DNA of 64,000 bases from Ignavibacteriales bacterium (GCA_020635285.1 JACKAB010000008.1:62001-126000); one strand, 5' to 3'; shown: positions 29,817-38,706, counted from the first letter of the stretch. Notes: a model not told the origin generated them from the letters alone. Made by a program: numbers and translations.

Positions 29817-31079
29817 TTAAAAGATTATCTCTTTTCCTAAATACTTTTCTAAATAAATAATTTGCTGATAATAATCTTTTAAGGCATTGTAATAATTAAT
29901 TTCACTATTTAAATAAGTTTGCTGTGCATCTAACAGTCTTAACAAATCAAGCTCTCCCAACTGATAGCCGGTTAATGTTAAGGATTGTAATTCATCTGCC
30001 AAATCCCTAATGGTTTTTTCATATCTATTAATTTTTGCTTTACTTGATTCATAACCATGCCAAGCATTTTCAATTTCAGTTTTAATTTTAAGTTTTGCTT
30101 CTTTCAGCGACCATTCAATTTCTCTATATTGTGCTTTTGCAGTTTGGATGGAACCATTTTGATTGAATATGAACCAGATGGGAACACTAACTCCAATCTC
30201 ATAACCATTAAAATTAAATCCATTTCCAAAATCTTGCTTAAAATAATTGAAATTTATCTTTGGTAAAAAAGTACTCCAAGCCTCGTTAATATTGGATGAG
30301 GAGGATTCTAATAAATTTTTATAACTTAAAACTAATGGCTGATTATCAATATCGGCTTTCTCATCAAATTCACTTAAATCTTGAACTGCAATACGAAGAG
30401 TGTCATCAAAAACAATATCGTATTTTTGCAAAGATGGATCTAAACCAATAACATTAAATAAATTATATCTTGCTTTATGGTATTGCTGAGTTGCATCTTC
30501 ATAAAAGTTTTGAGCTTCAGCTAATTGAATTTCAGATTTCATCATTTCCAGCTCAGCAATTTCTCCAGCTTCTAGCTTTGAGGTTGCAGCTTTTTTTAAT
30601 TCTTCGGCAAGATCAATTTGTTTCTTTCTCAAACCTAAAATTCTTTTATTATACAAAACATCAACATAGCTGAGTTTTACTTTTGCAACTAATTCATTTG
30701 AAGCATTTTTAAATTGTTCATTTAAGGCTTGTTTCTCACGCGATATTTTATTTAATCGAAAGTATGTTGTTAATGGAAAATCAATAGACTGCTGTATATG
30801 CCATCTTTGTTCAAGAAAAGAATCGGGGATGTTTTTATCTATACCTTCTTTGGCAAAGGAAAAAGTTGGTGAATCGATTCCGAATGAACTCCACCATTCG
30901 CCATCTTTTATAAAAATTTGTTCACGGACTTTATTTATTTCAGGATTGTTTTCAAGAGCGAAATCCAGAGCCTTTTTTAGGGAGAGGTTTTCGTTTGATA
31001 ATGAGTCTAGGTTAAAGCGTTCTTGAGCTAATAGGATGGTTGTTTGTAAAGTAAGTAAAAAAATAATTTTTTTGAGCAA
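29817..31079 (-). CDS. TolC-like outer membrane efflux protein (CzcC family)
   Basis: The 420-residue protein has a signal peptide ending LLAQ and the OEP family pattern: ALDFALENNPEINKVREQI at the start and a second repeat near residue 250 onward (QPLVLSYKNLLESSSSNI). The long heptad-rich helices are AEELKKAATSKLEAGEIAELEMM and RDLADELQSLTLTGYQLGEL, quoted in parts only: ATSKLEAGEIAELEMM and LTLTGYQLGELDLL. It is the first gene of the five-gene efflux/two-component operon. The promoter region is the 287-base gap upstream, which carries a TGGCA element and a 16-bp palindrome. Confidence 0.9.
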   Translation of the reverse strand: MLKKIIFLLTLQTTILLAQERFNLDSLSNENLSLKKALDFALENNPEINKVREQIFIKDGEWWSSFGIDSPTFSFAKEGIDKNIPDSFLEQRWHIQQSIDFPLTTYFRLNKISREKQALNEQFKNASNELVAKVKLSYVDVLYNKRILGLRKKQIDLAEELKKAATSKLEAGEIAELEMMKSEIQLAEAQNFYEDATQQYHKARYNLFNVIGLDPSLQKYDIVFDDTLRIAVQDLSEFDEKADIDNQPLVLSYKNLLESSSSNINEAWSTFLPKINFNYFKQDFGNGFNFNGYEIGVSVPIWFIFNQNGSIQTAKAQYREIEWSLKEAKLKIKTEIENAWHGYESSKAKINRYEKTIRDLADELQSLTLTGYQLGELDLLRLLDAQQTYLNSEINYYNALKDYYQQIIYLEKYLGKEIIF

Positions 31080-31293
31080 AATACTGATCCTCCCAAAATT
31101 CCAGAAAAATTTTTATAAATCTACATCAATTAAGATGTACTAATTACAAATGAGATTCACTAGTTGTTAAACTCTGTAATTTAATCTTAATATTTAATAG
31201 AAGATTTCTAAATGGTAATAAATTATTTCACTCTCTATATTTTTGCCATTGTTTTAGAATGATATCTAATTATACTATTTATTCAAATTTGTG

Positions 31294-31309
31294 AATTCGC
31301 TAACGAATT
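31294..31309. promoter_or_regulatory. 16-bp palindrome upstream of the efflux operon
   Basis: AATTCG-CTAA-CGAATT is perfect. It lies about 50 bases upstream (minus direction) of a TGGCAAAAATATAGA element at 31233-31247, which has the -24 motif but GA in place of GC at -12. Its TTCG/CGAA ends recall the 18-bp sites but the spacing is six bases shorter, so common recognition is doubtful. Nothing else is seen in 31080-31366. Confidence 0.3.
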
Positions 31310-31366
31310 TTATTTTAGAAGTGTAATAATATATCAGTTTTAAAACTTTTTTCATATCTATTTTAA

Positions 31367-32483
31367 CTAAAATTGGTAATCAAAATTTAAAGTTAGTTGA
31401 TTTGAGTTATAATTATACCAATAACTGTTTGATTCATTATTATTCATTAAATATGATAATGATAAAACAATAAAGCTATTTGCCAAACTAAAATTTTTAG
31501 AAAGTGAAAATTTGAGCATACTTTGTTTGTCGTTTCTTAAAATACCAGAGTCAAACAATTCCGAATTTAAGTACACACCTTGAGAAGGATAATCTTTATT
31601 TGTATAAGAATATATTCCTTTAAGTATGATTGAAGCCGGTAAAATTTGGGTTAACTGAGCTGTTAAAGTATAACCTTCATAAGCTAACCGGGTCATCAAA
31701 ATATTGAGATTCATCCCCATAAATATAATCCAACTGTCTAACATATTTGGCAGTTCCGCCAATAATATTTTGTTGTGAAAATTGAATTGCTAAACCGGTA
31801 TTTTCAAATAGGGATTGAGCTACTCTACCATAAAAGCTAAACTGGCTTGTAAATGCACTTGAAGAAAAAGATTGATCCAGTGAATCGCCAATAAGTAATG
31901 GATCATTTAAGTTTGTTTCAAAATAATTTTTATAATTATAATTTATTCCGCCAATAAGAGTAGTTTTGGTTTCAAAACTTTTATTGAATGAAATTCCAAC
32001 CGTTCCAAGTAAATTATCGAGGTCATCCAAATAACTATAATCAGTTAAACTTATGGCTGTATTTGCAAACCAGTTAATATCTGCCAAAGAAAATTTATAT
32101 CTCAAATACGTATTATAATTTGCATAATCATAAAGTTCATATTCAATAGTATTTTTACGTTGTTCAAGATAAATTCCATACATTGCATTGTCGGAAGAAT
32201 TCCATAAACCTAATTGGTGCCAATAAAAATTTCTCTCCGGTATTTCATGGAACATTGAATAATCAGCATAATATCCAACGCCAAACGATTCAATATTATA
32301 TTCAGTACCAAAATCTAGAGAGCTTATTAAAGAAGAAAGGGGCACTGGAGAATGGAAAGGATTATCAGAATATTCCTGAGAAGTTGCCAAACTAAAGTTC
32401 CACTGCCCATTAATTTGTGTTGTTCCAAATAAAATTGCAAACAATAAAAATTTAAATCTATTACGTAATTCTAAATTTTTCAT
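31367..32483 (-). CDS. Outer membrane beta-barrel protein (one frameshift)
   Basis: A signal peptide (FLLFAILFGTTQINGQ) is followed by about 350 residues of alternating aromatic/polar beta strands (FGVGYYADYSMF, YLRYKFSLADINWF, INYNYKNYFETNL), ending in a terminal strand (LTLNFDYQF) typical of outer-membrane insertion signals. One extra base near 31680-31684 separates the last third; the joined protein has about 371 residues. No family was recognised. It starts 27 bases after the small Asp-rich secreted protein and points toward the efflux operon, so it probably belongs to the same stress island. Confidence 0.75.
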
Positions 32484-32510
32484 ATAATAACTTTCTTCTT
32501 CAATAAATGA

Positions 32511-32981
32511 TTAATTACCTTTTCCGCCTTTGCCTTTTCTTGTTCTACCCATATCTCCACTATTTCCGCTTCCTTCATTGTTGCCTGCACCACTAACATT
32601 TCCATTTTGTGGCTGAACTGAATTCTGGTTTTTATTCTTTCCCATACCAATTCCACGTCTTGAATTTTTTGCTCCGCCGGCATTATCATTGATTCCATCA
32701 CCATCTAAATCAACAAAACCTTTTTTACCGGAACCCATATAATCTTCATCTAATCCATTTGGTATTCCATCGCCATCATGATCTGGTGCATTATCATTAT
32801 AACCATCGCCATCTTCATCAACAAATTTTTGGCCATGCATTTTTTCGGTTTGTTTTCCGTTATTAGTTTTTGTTTTGATTTGATTTTTAGTTTTAACCGC
32901 ATTTGAATCTTGAGCCATGATGTTTGCGCTAAATACAAATAGGCCAGCAACGAATAACCAAAGTGTAAAATTCTTTTTCAT
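32511..32981 (-). CDS. Small secreted protein with repeated DxDGDG loops
   Basis: I chose ATG 32981 because GAGGG precedes it; an in-frame ATG four codons upstream (32993) is possible. The 156-residue product has a signal peptide ending SANIMAQ. It then has three Asp-rich loops (DEDGDGYNDN, DHDGDGIPNG, DLDGDGINDN) with the pattern of thrombospondin type 3/EF-hand-like calcium sites, and a Gly/Asn/Lys-rich tail (RKGKGGKGN). It is similar in plan to the protein at 21564-21950. Metal or calcium binding in the periplasm or outside is inferred. It is divergent from the DUF2202 lipoprotein and probably co-transcribed with the barrel gene. Confidence 0.75.
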   Translation of the reverse strand: MKKNFTLWLFVAGLFVFSANIMAQDSNAVKTKNQIKTKTNNGKQTEKMHGQKFVDEDGDGYNDNAPDHDGDGIPNGLDEDYMGSGKKGFVDLDGDGINDNAGGAKNSRRGIGMGKNKNQNSVQPQNGNVSGAGNNEGSGNSGDMGRTRKGKGGKGN

Positions 32982-33037
32982 TTTTTCCCTCATGAATGTT
33001 TTGTGTTAAAAGAGTATAAAGAATTATGCCAGCATTT

Positions 33038-33053
33038 TGCATATTCTGCACCT
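33038..33053 (-). promoter_or_regulatory. Candidate sigma-54 promoter for the small secreted protein
   Basis: On the minus strand AGGTGCAGAATATGCA keeps the invariant GG and GC bases with the required ten-base spacing, though the rest of the -24 box is poor. It lies 57 bases upstream of ATG 32981. Confidence 0.4.
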
Positions 33054-33173
33054 ACCCTATTTATTAAGGAAGTGCTGAAAATGGCACAAAACTGAAAATT
33101 CAGAAAATTATTTAGACTGGAATTTTAGAATTTAAAATCATAAACTATATAAGATATATAACCCAACAATTAT

Positions 33174-33200
33174 GTCGATCGATTCGACTAAATGGTCGAA
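33174..33200. promoter_or_regulatory. Palindromic activator site cluster (copy 2)
   Basis: TTCGAC-TAAATG-GTCGAA (33183-33200) is a perfect six-base-arm palindrome. It overlaps a second one, GTCGA-TCGAT-TCGAC (33174-33188), so three GTCGA/TCGAC half-sites are stacked. The 18-mer matches 21405-21422 at 14 positions. It lies between divergent genes, about 52 bases above the + strand sigma-54-like element and 120 above the minus-strand one. Confidence 0.55.
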
Positions 33201-33251
33201 AAACCTATTCTTTCTATTATACATTGTAGGGAAAAATAGAAGAATCAATCA

Positions 33252-33267
33252 TGGCACGACAATTGAT
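33252..33267 (+). promoter_or_regulatory. Candidate sigma-54 promoter of the DUF2202 gene
   Basis: TGGCACGACAATTGAT matches the consensus TGGCACG-N4-TTGC except for A in place of the final C. It ends about 30 bases before ATG 33298, leaving room for a short leader with the AAAGGAGG ribosome-binding site. Confidence 0.55.
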
Positions 33268-33297
33268 TTCAAGGGTGAAAACAAAAGGAGGAATGAA

Positions 33298-33987
33298 ATG
33301 GACACAATAACAAAAAGAGCAACAAAATTTCTTGTAACAATATTATCTGCAGTATTTATACTAACCGCATGTAACTCACCAGTGGAATCTAACAATAATA
33401 TGTATGACCAAGATATTGCAGAAATGCTAAAAGCCATGCCGGTTGAGGAAATTAGTCCAGCCGAATTGGAAGGTCTACTATTCATGAGAGAAGAAGAAAA
33501 ACTTGCAAGAGATGTTTATATAGTTCTTTATCAAACTTGGAATATGAAAGTATTTAATAATATTTCTCAAAGTGAACAAAAACATACTGATGCAATAAAA
33601 ATGCTATTAGATAGATATTCTATTGAAGATCCGGTTACTACGGATGAAGTTGGAGTTTTCCAAAATGAAGATTTATTAGCTTTGTATAATACGCTTATTG
33701 AGCAAGGTAAAACATCATTGGTTGAGGCATTAAAAGTTGGTGCTGCAATTGAAGAAATTGATATTTTAGATTTGCACGAAAATATTGCACTTGTTGATAA
33801 TGAAGATATCACCTTTGTATATGAAAATTTAACACGGGGATCAAGAAATCACTTAAGGGCTTTTGTTAGAAATTTAAGCTCACAAGGTGTTGAGTATCAA
33901 CCACAATATTTAGATGAAACAGAATTCCAATCCATTATTTCATCTGAAACTGAAAATGGTAAGGGAAGAGGCAGAGGACGTAAATAG
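33298..33987 (+). CDS. DUF2202-domain lipoprotein (ferritin-like)
   Basis: The start is ATG 33298, preceded by AAAGGAGG. The leader (FLVTILSAVFILTAC) is a lipoprotein signal. The 229-residue product contains the DUF2202 pattern LEGLLFMREEEKLARDVY ... WNMKVFNNISQSEQKHTDAI, with Glu/His residues spaced as in ferritin-like four-helix bundles (EEEKLARD, EQKHTD), and a basic Gly/Arg tail (GKGRGRGRK). The family occurs in archaea and bacteria; function is unknown, with a metal- or redox-related role suspected from the fold. The upstream palindrome and sigma-54-like element tie it to the neighbouring NtrC-type regulator. Confidence 0.85.
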   Translation: MDTITKRATKFLVTILSAVFILTACNSPVESNNNMYDQDIAEMLKAMPVEEISPAELEGLLFMREEEKLARDVYIVLYQTWNMKVFNNISQSEQKHTDAIKMLLDRYSIEDPVTTDEVGVFQNEDLLALYNTLIEQGKTSLVEALKVGAAIEEIDILDLHENIALVDNEDITFVYENLTRGSRNHLRAFVRNLSSQGVEYQPQYLDETEFQSIISSETENGKGRGRGRK

Positions 33988-34010
33988 GGGCACTCCTCAT
34001 TGGTTAGTAA

Positions 34011-34037
34011 AAAAACCTCCTTTGGGAGGTTTTTTTA
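34011..34037 (+). terminator. Terminator after DUF2202 gene
   Basis: The stem AAAAACCTCC / GGGAGGTTTTT with loop TTT runs into seven T. The following 34038-34319 (282 bases) holds no recognisable gene. Confidence 0.92.
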
Positions 34038-34319
34038 TTTATACTGAATTTCTCAGATTAAACACACTTCATCTTAAATCATATTGGACTGGTCCTTCTT
34101 TCCTTAAGCTCTTAACAGAAAATTAGATTAAACAATTGTCAAAATTAAAATCACAATAATATGACTTGGTAAGAAGAAAAAAAATAGTCTTGATTATTAC
34201 TTTCAAACAGTATAAGTTTCAATCAGTTTTAAGTAATGTATAAAGCCAAATAATCTTTATTATGATCATTAATTTAAGTAGATTTGGTACTGTAATATTT
34301 ATTAAGAAAATTCTTTTTT

Positions 34320-35018
34320 ATGATATATAAATCTATTCTTTTTGTCTTAATGACACTTGTCATTATCGCGGGATTTTCATTACCAATTGTGCCTAGTCCA
34401 TCAGTCTGGTATGAGATTCCTAACATTCCCGGATTGGAAGAAAAAGCTAAAATTATTTTCTTTCATGTTCCAACCGCATGGCTTTCAGTTGTTGCATTTT
34501 TAATGGCAATGATCTATGGTATTAAATACTTAAGAAAGCAAAATATGGATGATGACGCAAAATCCAATGCGGCTCTTCAACTTGGAATGATTTTTACAAT
34601 TCTTGCAACAGTAACCGGCTCAATTTGGGCAAAATTTACATGGGGAGCTTTTTGGCATTGGGATCCGCGTGAGACAAGTATTTTTATTTTACTTCTAATT
34701 TATGGTTCACTTTTTGCATTAAGATCCGCAATCGAAAATGAAGATAAGCGTGCAAAACTTTCTGCGGTATATTCCATTATTGCATTTTTAACTGTTCCAT
34801 TTTTTATTTTTATTATGCCAAGAATTATGAGTGGTTTGCATCCTGGTTCAGCTAATGATGATAATTTAGGTCCGGTTGTAGATTTTAAAATGAACGGTAC
34901 AATGCAGATTGTTTTTTATACTTCTTTAATTGCGTTTACAATGTTTTACTATTGGATGTGGAAAATTGGTTACAAATCAATAATTATTAAAGACAGATTA
35001 CATAAAAAAATTATTTAA
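34320..35018 (+). CDS. ccmC: Heme exporter / cytochrome c maturation protein CcmC
   Basis: This 232-residue integral membrane protein has six predicted spans. The tryptophan-rich heme-handling WWD motif is WGAFWHWDPRETS, and conserved periplasmic His residues flank it (FFHVPTAW; GLHPGS). CcmC binds heme at the outer face of the inner membrane and transfers it covalently to CcmE in System I cytochrome c maturation. It is the first gene of a ccmC-ccmD-ccmE-ccmF cluster. No ccmA or ccmB precedes it in this window. Confidence 0.95.
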   Translation: MIYKSILFVLMTLVIIAGFSLPIVPSPSVWYEIPNIPGLEEKAKIIFFHVPTAWLSVVAFLMAMIYGIKYLRKQNMDDDAKSNAALQLGMIFTILATVTGSIWAKFTWGAFWHWDPRETSIFILLLIYGSLFALRSAIENEDKRAKLSAVYSIIAFLTVPFFIFIMPRIMSGLHPGSANDDNLGPVVDFKMNGTMQIVFYTSLIAFTMFYYWMWKIGYKSIIIKDRLHKKII

Positions 35019-35030
35019 GGAACTTATTCT

Positions 35031-35183
35031 TTGGAAAATTTATTCGGATTTTTAGAAAATAATTCAATATACATTGTGCTTTTTATTGTTTTAACAATTT
35101 GGGCCGGTATTTTTACATATATGAATTCACTTGATAAAAGATTAAAAGAAATTGAAATTGAGTTAAAAGGAGATAACAAATGA
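35031..35183 (+). CDS. Small CcmD-like membrane protein
   Basis: A TTG-start ORF of 50 residues follows an AAGGAA site. One span (YIVLFIVLTIWAGIFTYM) is followed by an amphipathic basic/acidic helix (DKRLKEIEIELKGD). Position between ccmC and ccmE, length and topology match CcmD, which stabilises CcmC with holo-CcmE; sequence similarity in CcmD is always low. Its TGA overlaps the ccmE ATG. Confidence 0.8.
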   Translation: MENLFGFLENNSIYIVLFIVLTIWAGIFTYMNSLDKRLKEIEIELKGDNK

Positions 35184-35574
35184 AAAACAAATATATATTC
35201 GGCGGTTTAATAATAGTAGTATTTATGGGAATTATGGGTTACTTATTTACCCAAACAAGTATTTCATATGAAGAAAATTTTAGTGAAATTATTCATTCTT
35301 CAAAAACCATGAAAGCAACCGGAAGTTGGGTAAAAGAAAAAGCTATCATGTTGATAAAAGCAACAAACAGTTCTCTTTCTACATGAAAGATTATAATGGT
35401 ACCGAAATGAAAGTAGTATATGATGGAACAATACCCAATAATTTTGAATCTGCAACTTCTGTTGTTGTTACTGGCAAATATAAAGACGGTTATTTCCACG
35501 CCAATGATATTTTAACCAAATGCCCATCTAAGTATGAAGAGCAATTTGATGAATCACAAACCAAAAAGTCGTAA
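35180..35574 (+). CDS. ccmE: Cytochrome c maturation heme chaperone CcmE, CxxxY variant (one frameshift)
   Basis: One missing A near 35337-35341 splits the gene; joined, it gives 131 residues. An N-terminal membrane anchor (YIFGGLIIVVFMGIMGYLF) is followed by the OB-fold beta barrel (YDGTIPNNFESATSVVVTGKY in part: DGTIPNNFESATSVVVTG). The heme-attachment segment is HANDILTKCPSKYE. In classical CcmE the heme is bound by His in an HxxxY motif; here that residue is Cys (C115, Y119). This CxxxY form is known from Desulfovibrio and some archaea. The barrel, anchor and operon position make the identification firm. Confidence 0.9.
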
Positions 35575-35592
35575 TCTGAAAGGCAGCTATTT

Positions 35593-37995
35593 ATGTTAGG
35601 AAATATAGTTTTAACAATCGGCTTTTTGGCTGGATTGTTCACATTTTATATGTATTACCTTACCCATAAAGGGTATACAAATACATTGGTAAAAGCTAGA
35701 ATTGGTTATCATGTTGCGGCAACAATGACAATTATAGCAAGTTTAATTTTAGTTCATGCCGTTCTAACTCATCAATATCAATATAATTACGTTTTTAGTT
35801 ATAGCGGAAGCGGATTATCAACTGGATTATTGCTCTCAACATTTTGGGGTGGACAAGAAGGAAGCTTTTTGTTATGGACGCTCTTCACTGCAATAATTGG
35901 AATTGTTTTGTTGGAATACACATCTAAAAGAGGAGATTTAGAACCAAGAGTTATGATGGTTTTTACTCTTAGCTTAACATTTCTCTTACTTCTTGTAAAT
36001 CCATTATTAAAAAGTCCGTTTAACTATTTGTGGATGGATCCAAGTTTTATTGACTTAAAAAATATTAATAGTCAATTTCTTTCACTTCCATTTATTAAAG
36101 ATTTCATTTTTCAAGATAATGCTGGTGGAAAAAGTTTTGTAAGAATGGACTCACAACTTTATGCTCAGTTGACTGCGGCTGGAATTACAGTAAAACAGTT
36201 TATTGCTGATGGAAAAGGTTTAAATCCGCTCTTGCAAAATTTTTGGATGCAAATACATCCTCCAATTTTATTTGTAGGTTTTGCAATGTCGGCAGTTCCA
36301 TTTGCATTTGCTAATGCTGCTCTTATTAAAAATGACTACAGAGATTGGGTTAAACAAGCATTGCCATGGATGTTGGTTGGAACAATGGTTTTAGGTTTGG
36401 CAATTATGTTGGGTGGTTATTGGGCTTATGGTATTTTAGGCTGGGGCGGATATTGGGGCTGGGATCCGGTTGAAAATTCCAGTTTAATACCTTGGTTAGT
36501 TGGTGTTGCAGCAATCCATACTTTGCTAATTCAGAAAAAGACGCAATCAAAAGGCGGCGCAGGTAGATTTGCTAAAACAAATATTATTCTAGCAATGCTT
36601 AGTTATGCCCTTGTATTATACAGCACATTTTTAACAAGAAGCGGTATACTTGGTGATTCTTCAGTTCATTCATTTACAGAACCGGGAATGTTAGTTTATT
36701 TATTGCTTGTAATTTTTATGATGACCTTTCTGCTTATGGGATTGTTCGGATTTATATATAGATGGAAAACTTTAAGCGGTGATGAATTTGAAACTGAGGA
36801 AAGTGTTCTTTCAAGGGAGCTTGCCTTATTTACCGGTGCCGTCGCAATATTGGCTTCAGCCATAATCATTCTTGCCGGAACATCAGCACCAATTTTTGGG
36901 CATGCGGTTGAAATAAGGTTTTATGATGAACTTACATTACCAATTGCAATCATTATAGGATTTTTAAATGGATTTAGTCTTCTTTTAAAATGGAAACAAA
37001 ACAAAGGTGAAGAATTATTTAAGAAGCTTATAAAACCGTTTTCTATATCTCTGGTTCTTACAATTGCTGTAATTTTCTTCGGAAAAGTTTATGACGTAAT
37101 GTTAATTCTTTTATCCTTCTCAGCATTATTTGCACTAGTTGTAAATTTTGAAATTGCTTATAAAATTGCACGAAAAAAAGTTACAAGTATTGGCGCATAT
37201 GTTGCACATATCGGCATTGCTTTGTTTTTATTGGGTGTTGTTGCAACGGGTGGTTTTTCAGAAAAAGATTCCATTGATTTGGAAAAGGGTAAAACAGCCA
37301 ATATTTTTGGATATGATTTAACATTTGAAGGTTATAGTAAAATCCCAAATACTGAAAAATTTGAATTTAATATAAAAGTTGAAAAAGGGAATTCATCTTC
37401 TACTATTGCGCCAATAATGTTTGTTTCATCAATGAATAACAGTTTAATGCGCGAACCTGCTATATGGAATAGGCTTACAAAAGATTTCTATGTTACCCCG
37501 TTGAGTTATGAAAATGGAGAAACACAAACTAAAAGTGCTGGTAAAAAAGTAACCCTGAAAAAGGGCGAGAGCATTGATTATCAAGGAGATAATATTGTTT
37601 TTGAAAGTTTCGATTTTCCTGCTGATGCGATGTCTGCGATGATGGGCGGTGGAAACTTTACAATAGGAGCAAATCTAATTGTAAAAGCTTATGGCGGTAA
37701 ATCTTATAAAGTAGAACCCAAGATGAAAAGTGTTGATGGAAAACGTGAGTTCGTTCCTGTTGAAGTAAAAGATTTAGATTTAGTTGTTGAAATGACAAAT
37801 CTTGATGCAAGCGGCACAGTAAATCTTATTTTAAGAAGTTTAAGCGGCGATAAACAAGAGATTGTTGCTGCTCCAAAAGAGGTTCTTTCAATTGAGGCTA
37901 GTATTAAACCCTTTATAAATTTAATTTGGAGCGGAGTAATTTTAATGGTGATTGGATTTATAATTTCTGCTGTAAAAAGAACTAAAGAAACTTAA
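35593..37995 (+). CDS. ccmF: Cytochrome c heme lyase subunit CcmF
   Basis: An 800-residue polytopic protein carries the WWD motif (GWGGYWGWDPVENSSLIPWL), the conserved N-terminal signature WGGQEGSFLLWT, several periplasmic His ligands (HPPILFVGF, HSFTEPGM) and a C-terminal periplasmic beta region before a last span. In System I CcmF transfers heme from CcmE to CXXCH motifs in apocytochromes. It follows ccmE by 18 bases and ends the cluster. CcmG and CcmH are absent from the window; CcmE-CxxxY systems are known to manage without them. Confidence 0.95.
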   Translation: MLGNIVLTIGFLAGLFTFYMYYLTHKGYTNTLVKARIGYHVAATMTIIASLILVHAVLTHQYQYNYVFSYSGSGLSTGLLLSTFWGGQEGSFLLWTLFTAIIGIVLLEYTSKRGDLEPRVMMVFTLSLTFLLLLVNPLLKSPFNYLWMDPSFIDLKNINSQFLSLPFIKDFIFQDNAGGKSFVRMDSQLYAQLTAAGITVKQFIADGKGLNPLLQNFWMQIHPPILFVGFAMSAVPFAFANAALIKNDYRDWVKQALPWMLVGTMVLGLAIMLGGYWAYGILGWGGYWGWDPVENSSLIPWLVGVAAIHTLLIQKKTQSKGGAGRFAKTNIILAMLSYALVLYSTFLTRSGILGDSSVHSFTEPGMLVYLLLVIFMMTFLLMGLFGFIYRWKTLSGDEFETEESVLSRELALFTGAVAILASAIIILAGTSAPIFGHAVEIRFYDELTLPIAIIIGFLNGFSLLLKWKQNKGEELFKKLIKPFSISLVLTIAVIFFGKVYDVMLILLSFSALFALVVNFEIAYKIARKKVTSIGAYVAHIGIALFLLGVVATGGFSEKDSIDLEKGKTANIFGYDLTFEGYSKIPNTEKFEFNIKVEKGNSSSTIAPIMFVSSMNNSLMREPAIWNRLTKDFYVTPLSYENGETQTKSAGKKVTLKKGESIDYQGDNIVFESFDFPADAMSAMMGGGNFTIGANLIVKAYGGKSYKVEPKMKSVDGKREFVPVEVKDLDLVVEMTNLDASGTVNLILRSLSGDKQEIVAAPKEVLSIEASIKPFINLIWSGVILMVIGFIISAVKRTKET

Positions 37996-38020
37996 TTCAC
38001 ATTATCATATAGTTTTGGAA

Positions 38021-38057
38021 AAAGAGCAAATAGAATTTTCTATTTGCTCTTTTTTTT
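38021..38057 (+). terminator. Terminator of the ccm operon
   Basis: The stem AAGAGCAAATAGA / CTATTTGCTCTT (one bulge) with loop ATTTT is followed by eight T. The rest of 38058-38228 holds no visible gene. Confidence 0.92.
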
Positions 38058-38228
38058 GCCCAATGAGCAAATTGATCAACCTAATAAACCCCTTGAGGAT
38101 ATTAAAATGTTCATATTTCCTTATTAAGATGCCTCAATAAAGTTTATTTCTTTTCTATGCATTTTTTATTCCCCTTGATTTAATTGTAAATGAAATATAA
38201 TTTAGACTCAATTACTGATTAAATTGAT

Positions 38229-38657
38229 ATGAAACTAAAAATTTACATCGCTTTAATACTTCCGATTATTCTTTGTTTTTGTACTGATAGCATTAATGAA
38301 TCAAATTACAGAACTTTTGAACTCTCTGATACTTTAACAATTAAATACCATCAAATTCTATATAATGAACAAGAAGATATTTCAATTAAGTTTGAGTCGT
38401 TAGTCGGTGATTCTAGATGTCCTATAGATGCAATTTGTGTTTGGGAAGGAGATGCCGAAGTTAAATTTTCACTAAAGAAAAATGATACGTTATTTGATTT
38501 TTCATTACATACTTCCAAAAACTATTTTAATACGGATACTTTAATTATAGGTTATCGCATTGAATTGATTGATGTATATCCTTATCCCCAAAGCAATGTA
38601 AACTATAATTTGGAAGAGTATTCTACTAAAGTTATAATAAGTAAACCAAAAGATTAA
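38229..38657 (+). CDS. Small lipoprotein with DSRCP...CVWEG motif
   Basis: This 142-residue product has a hydrophobic leader ending LCFC, a probable lipobox. The core motif DSRCPIDAICVWEGDAEV has two Cys likely to form a disulfide, followed by beta strands. Short secreted or lipid-anchored proteins with this Cys/Trp pattern are common in Bacteroidota and have no assigned function. It is a single gene between the ccm operon and the convergent multiheme cytochrome. Confidence 0.75.
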   Translation: MKLKIYIALILPIILCFCTDSINESNYRTFELSDTLTIKYHQILYNEQEDISIKFESLVGDSRCPIDAICVWEGDAEVKFSLKKNDTLFDFSLHTSKNYFNTDTLIIGYRIELIDVYPYPQSNVNYNLEEYSTKVIISKPKD

Positions 38658-38675
38658 ATTCTGTTTGTATAAATA

Positions 38676-38706
38676 AAAAAAGCTCGACTTTTCAGCCGAG
38701 CTTTTC
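38676..38706. terminator. Bidirectional terminator
   Basis: AAAAAAGCTCG and CGAGCTTTT flank a ten-base loop, with A runs on one side and T on the other, between two convergent genes. Confidence 0.85.

Noticed and set aside
33081..33097. TGGCACAAAACTGAAA on the plus strand as a further sigma-54 promoter
   Set aside because: The -24 box is good, but there is no GC at the required -12 spacing and it is 215 bases from the next start.
35180..35574. Programmed ribosomal frameshifting in ccmE, NtrC-type and GH13 genes
   Set aside because: No slippery heptamer plus downstream structure recurs, the shifts go in both directions, and so many unrelated genes are affected that sequencing error is simpler.
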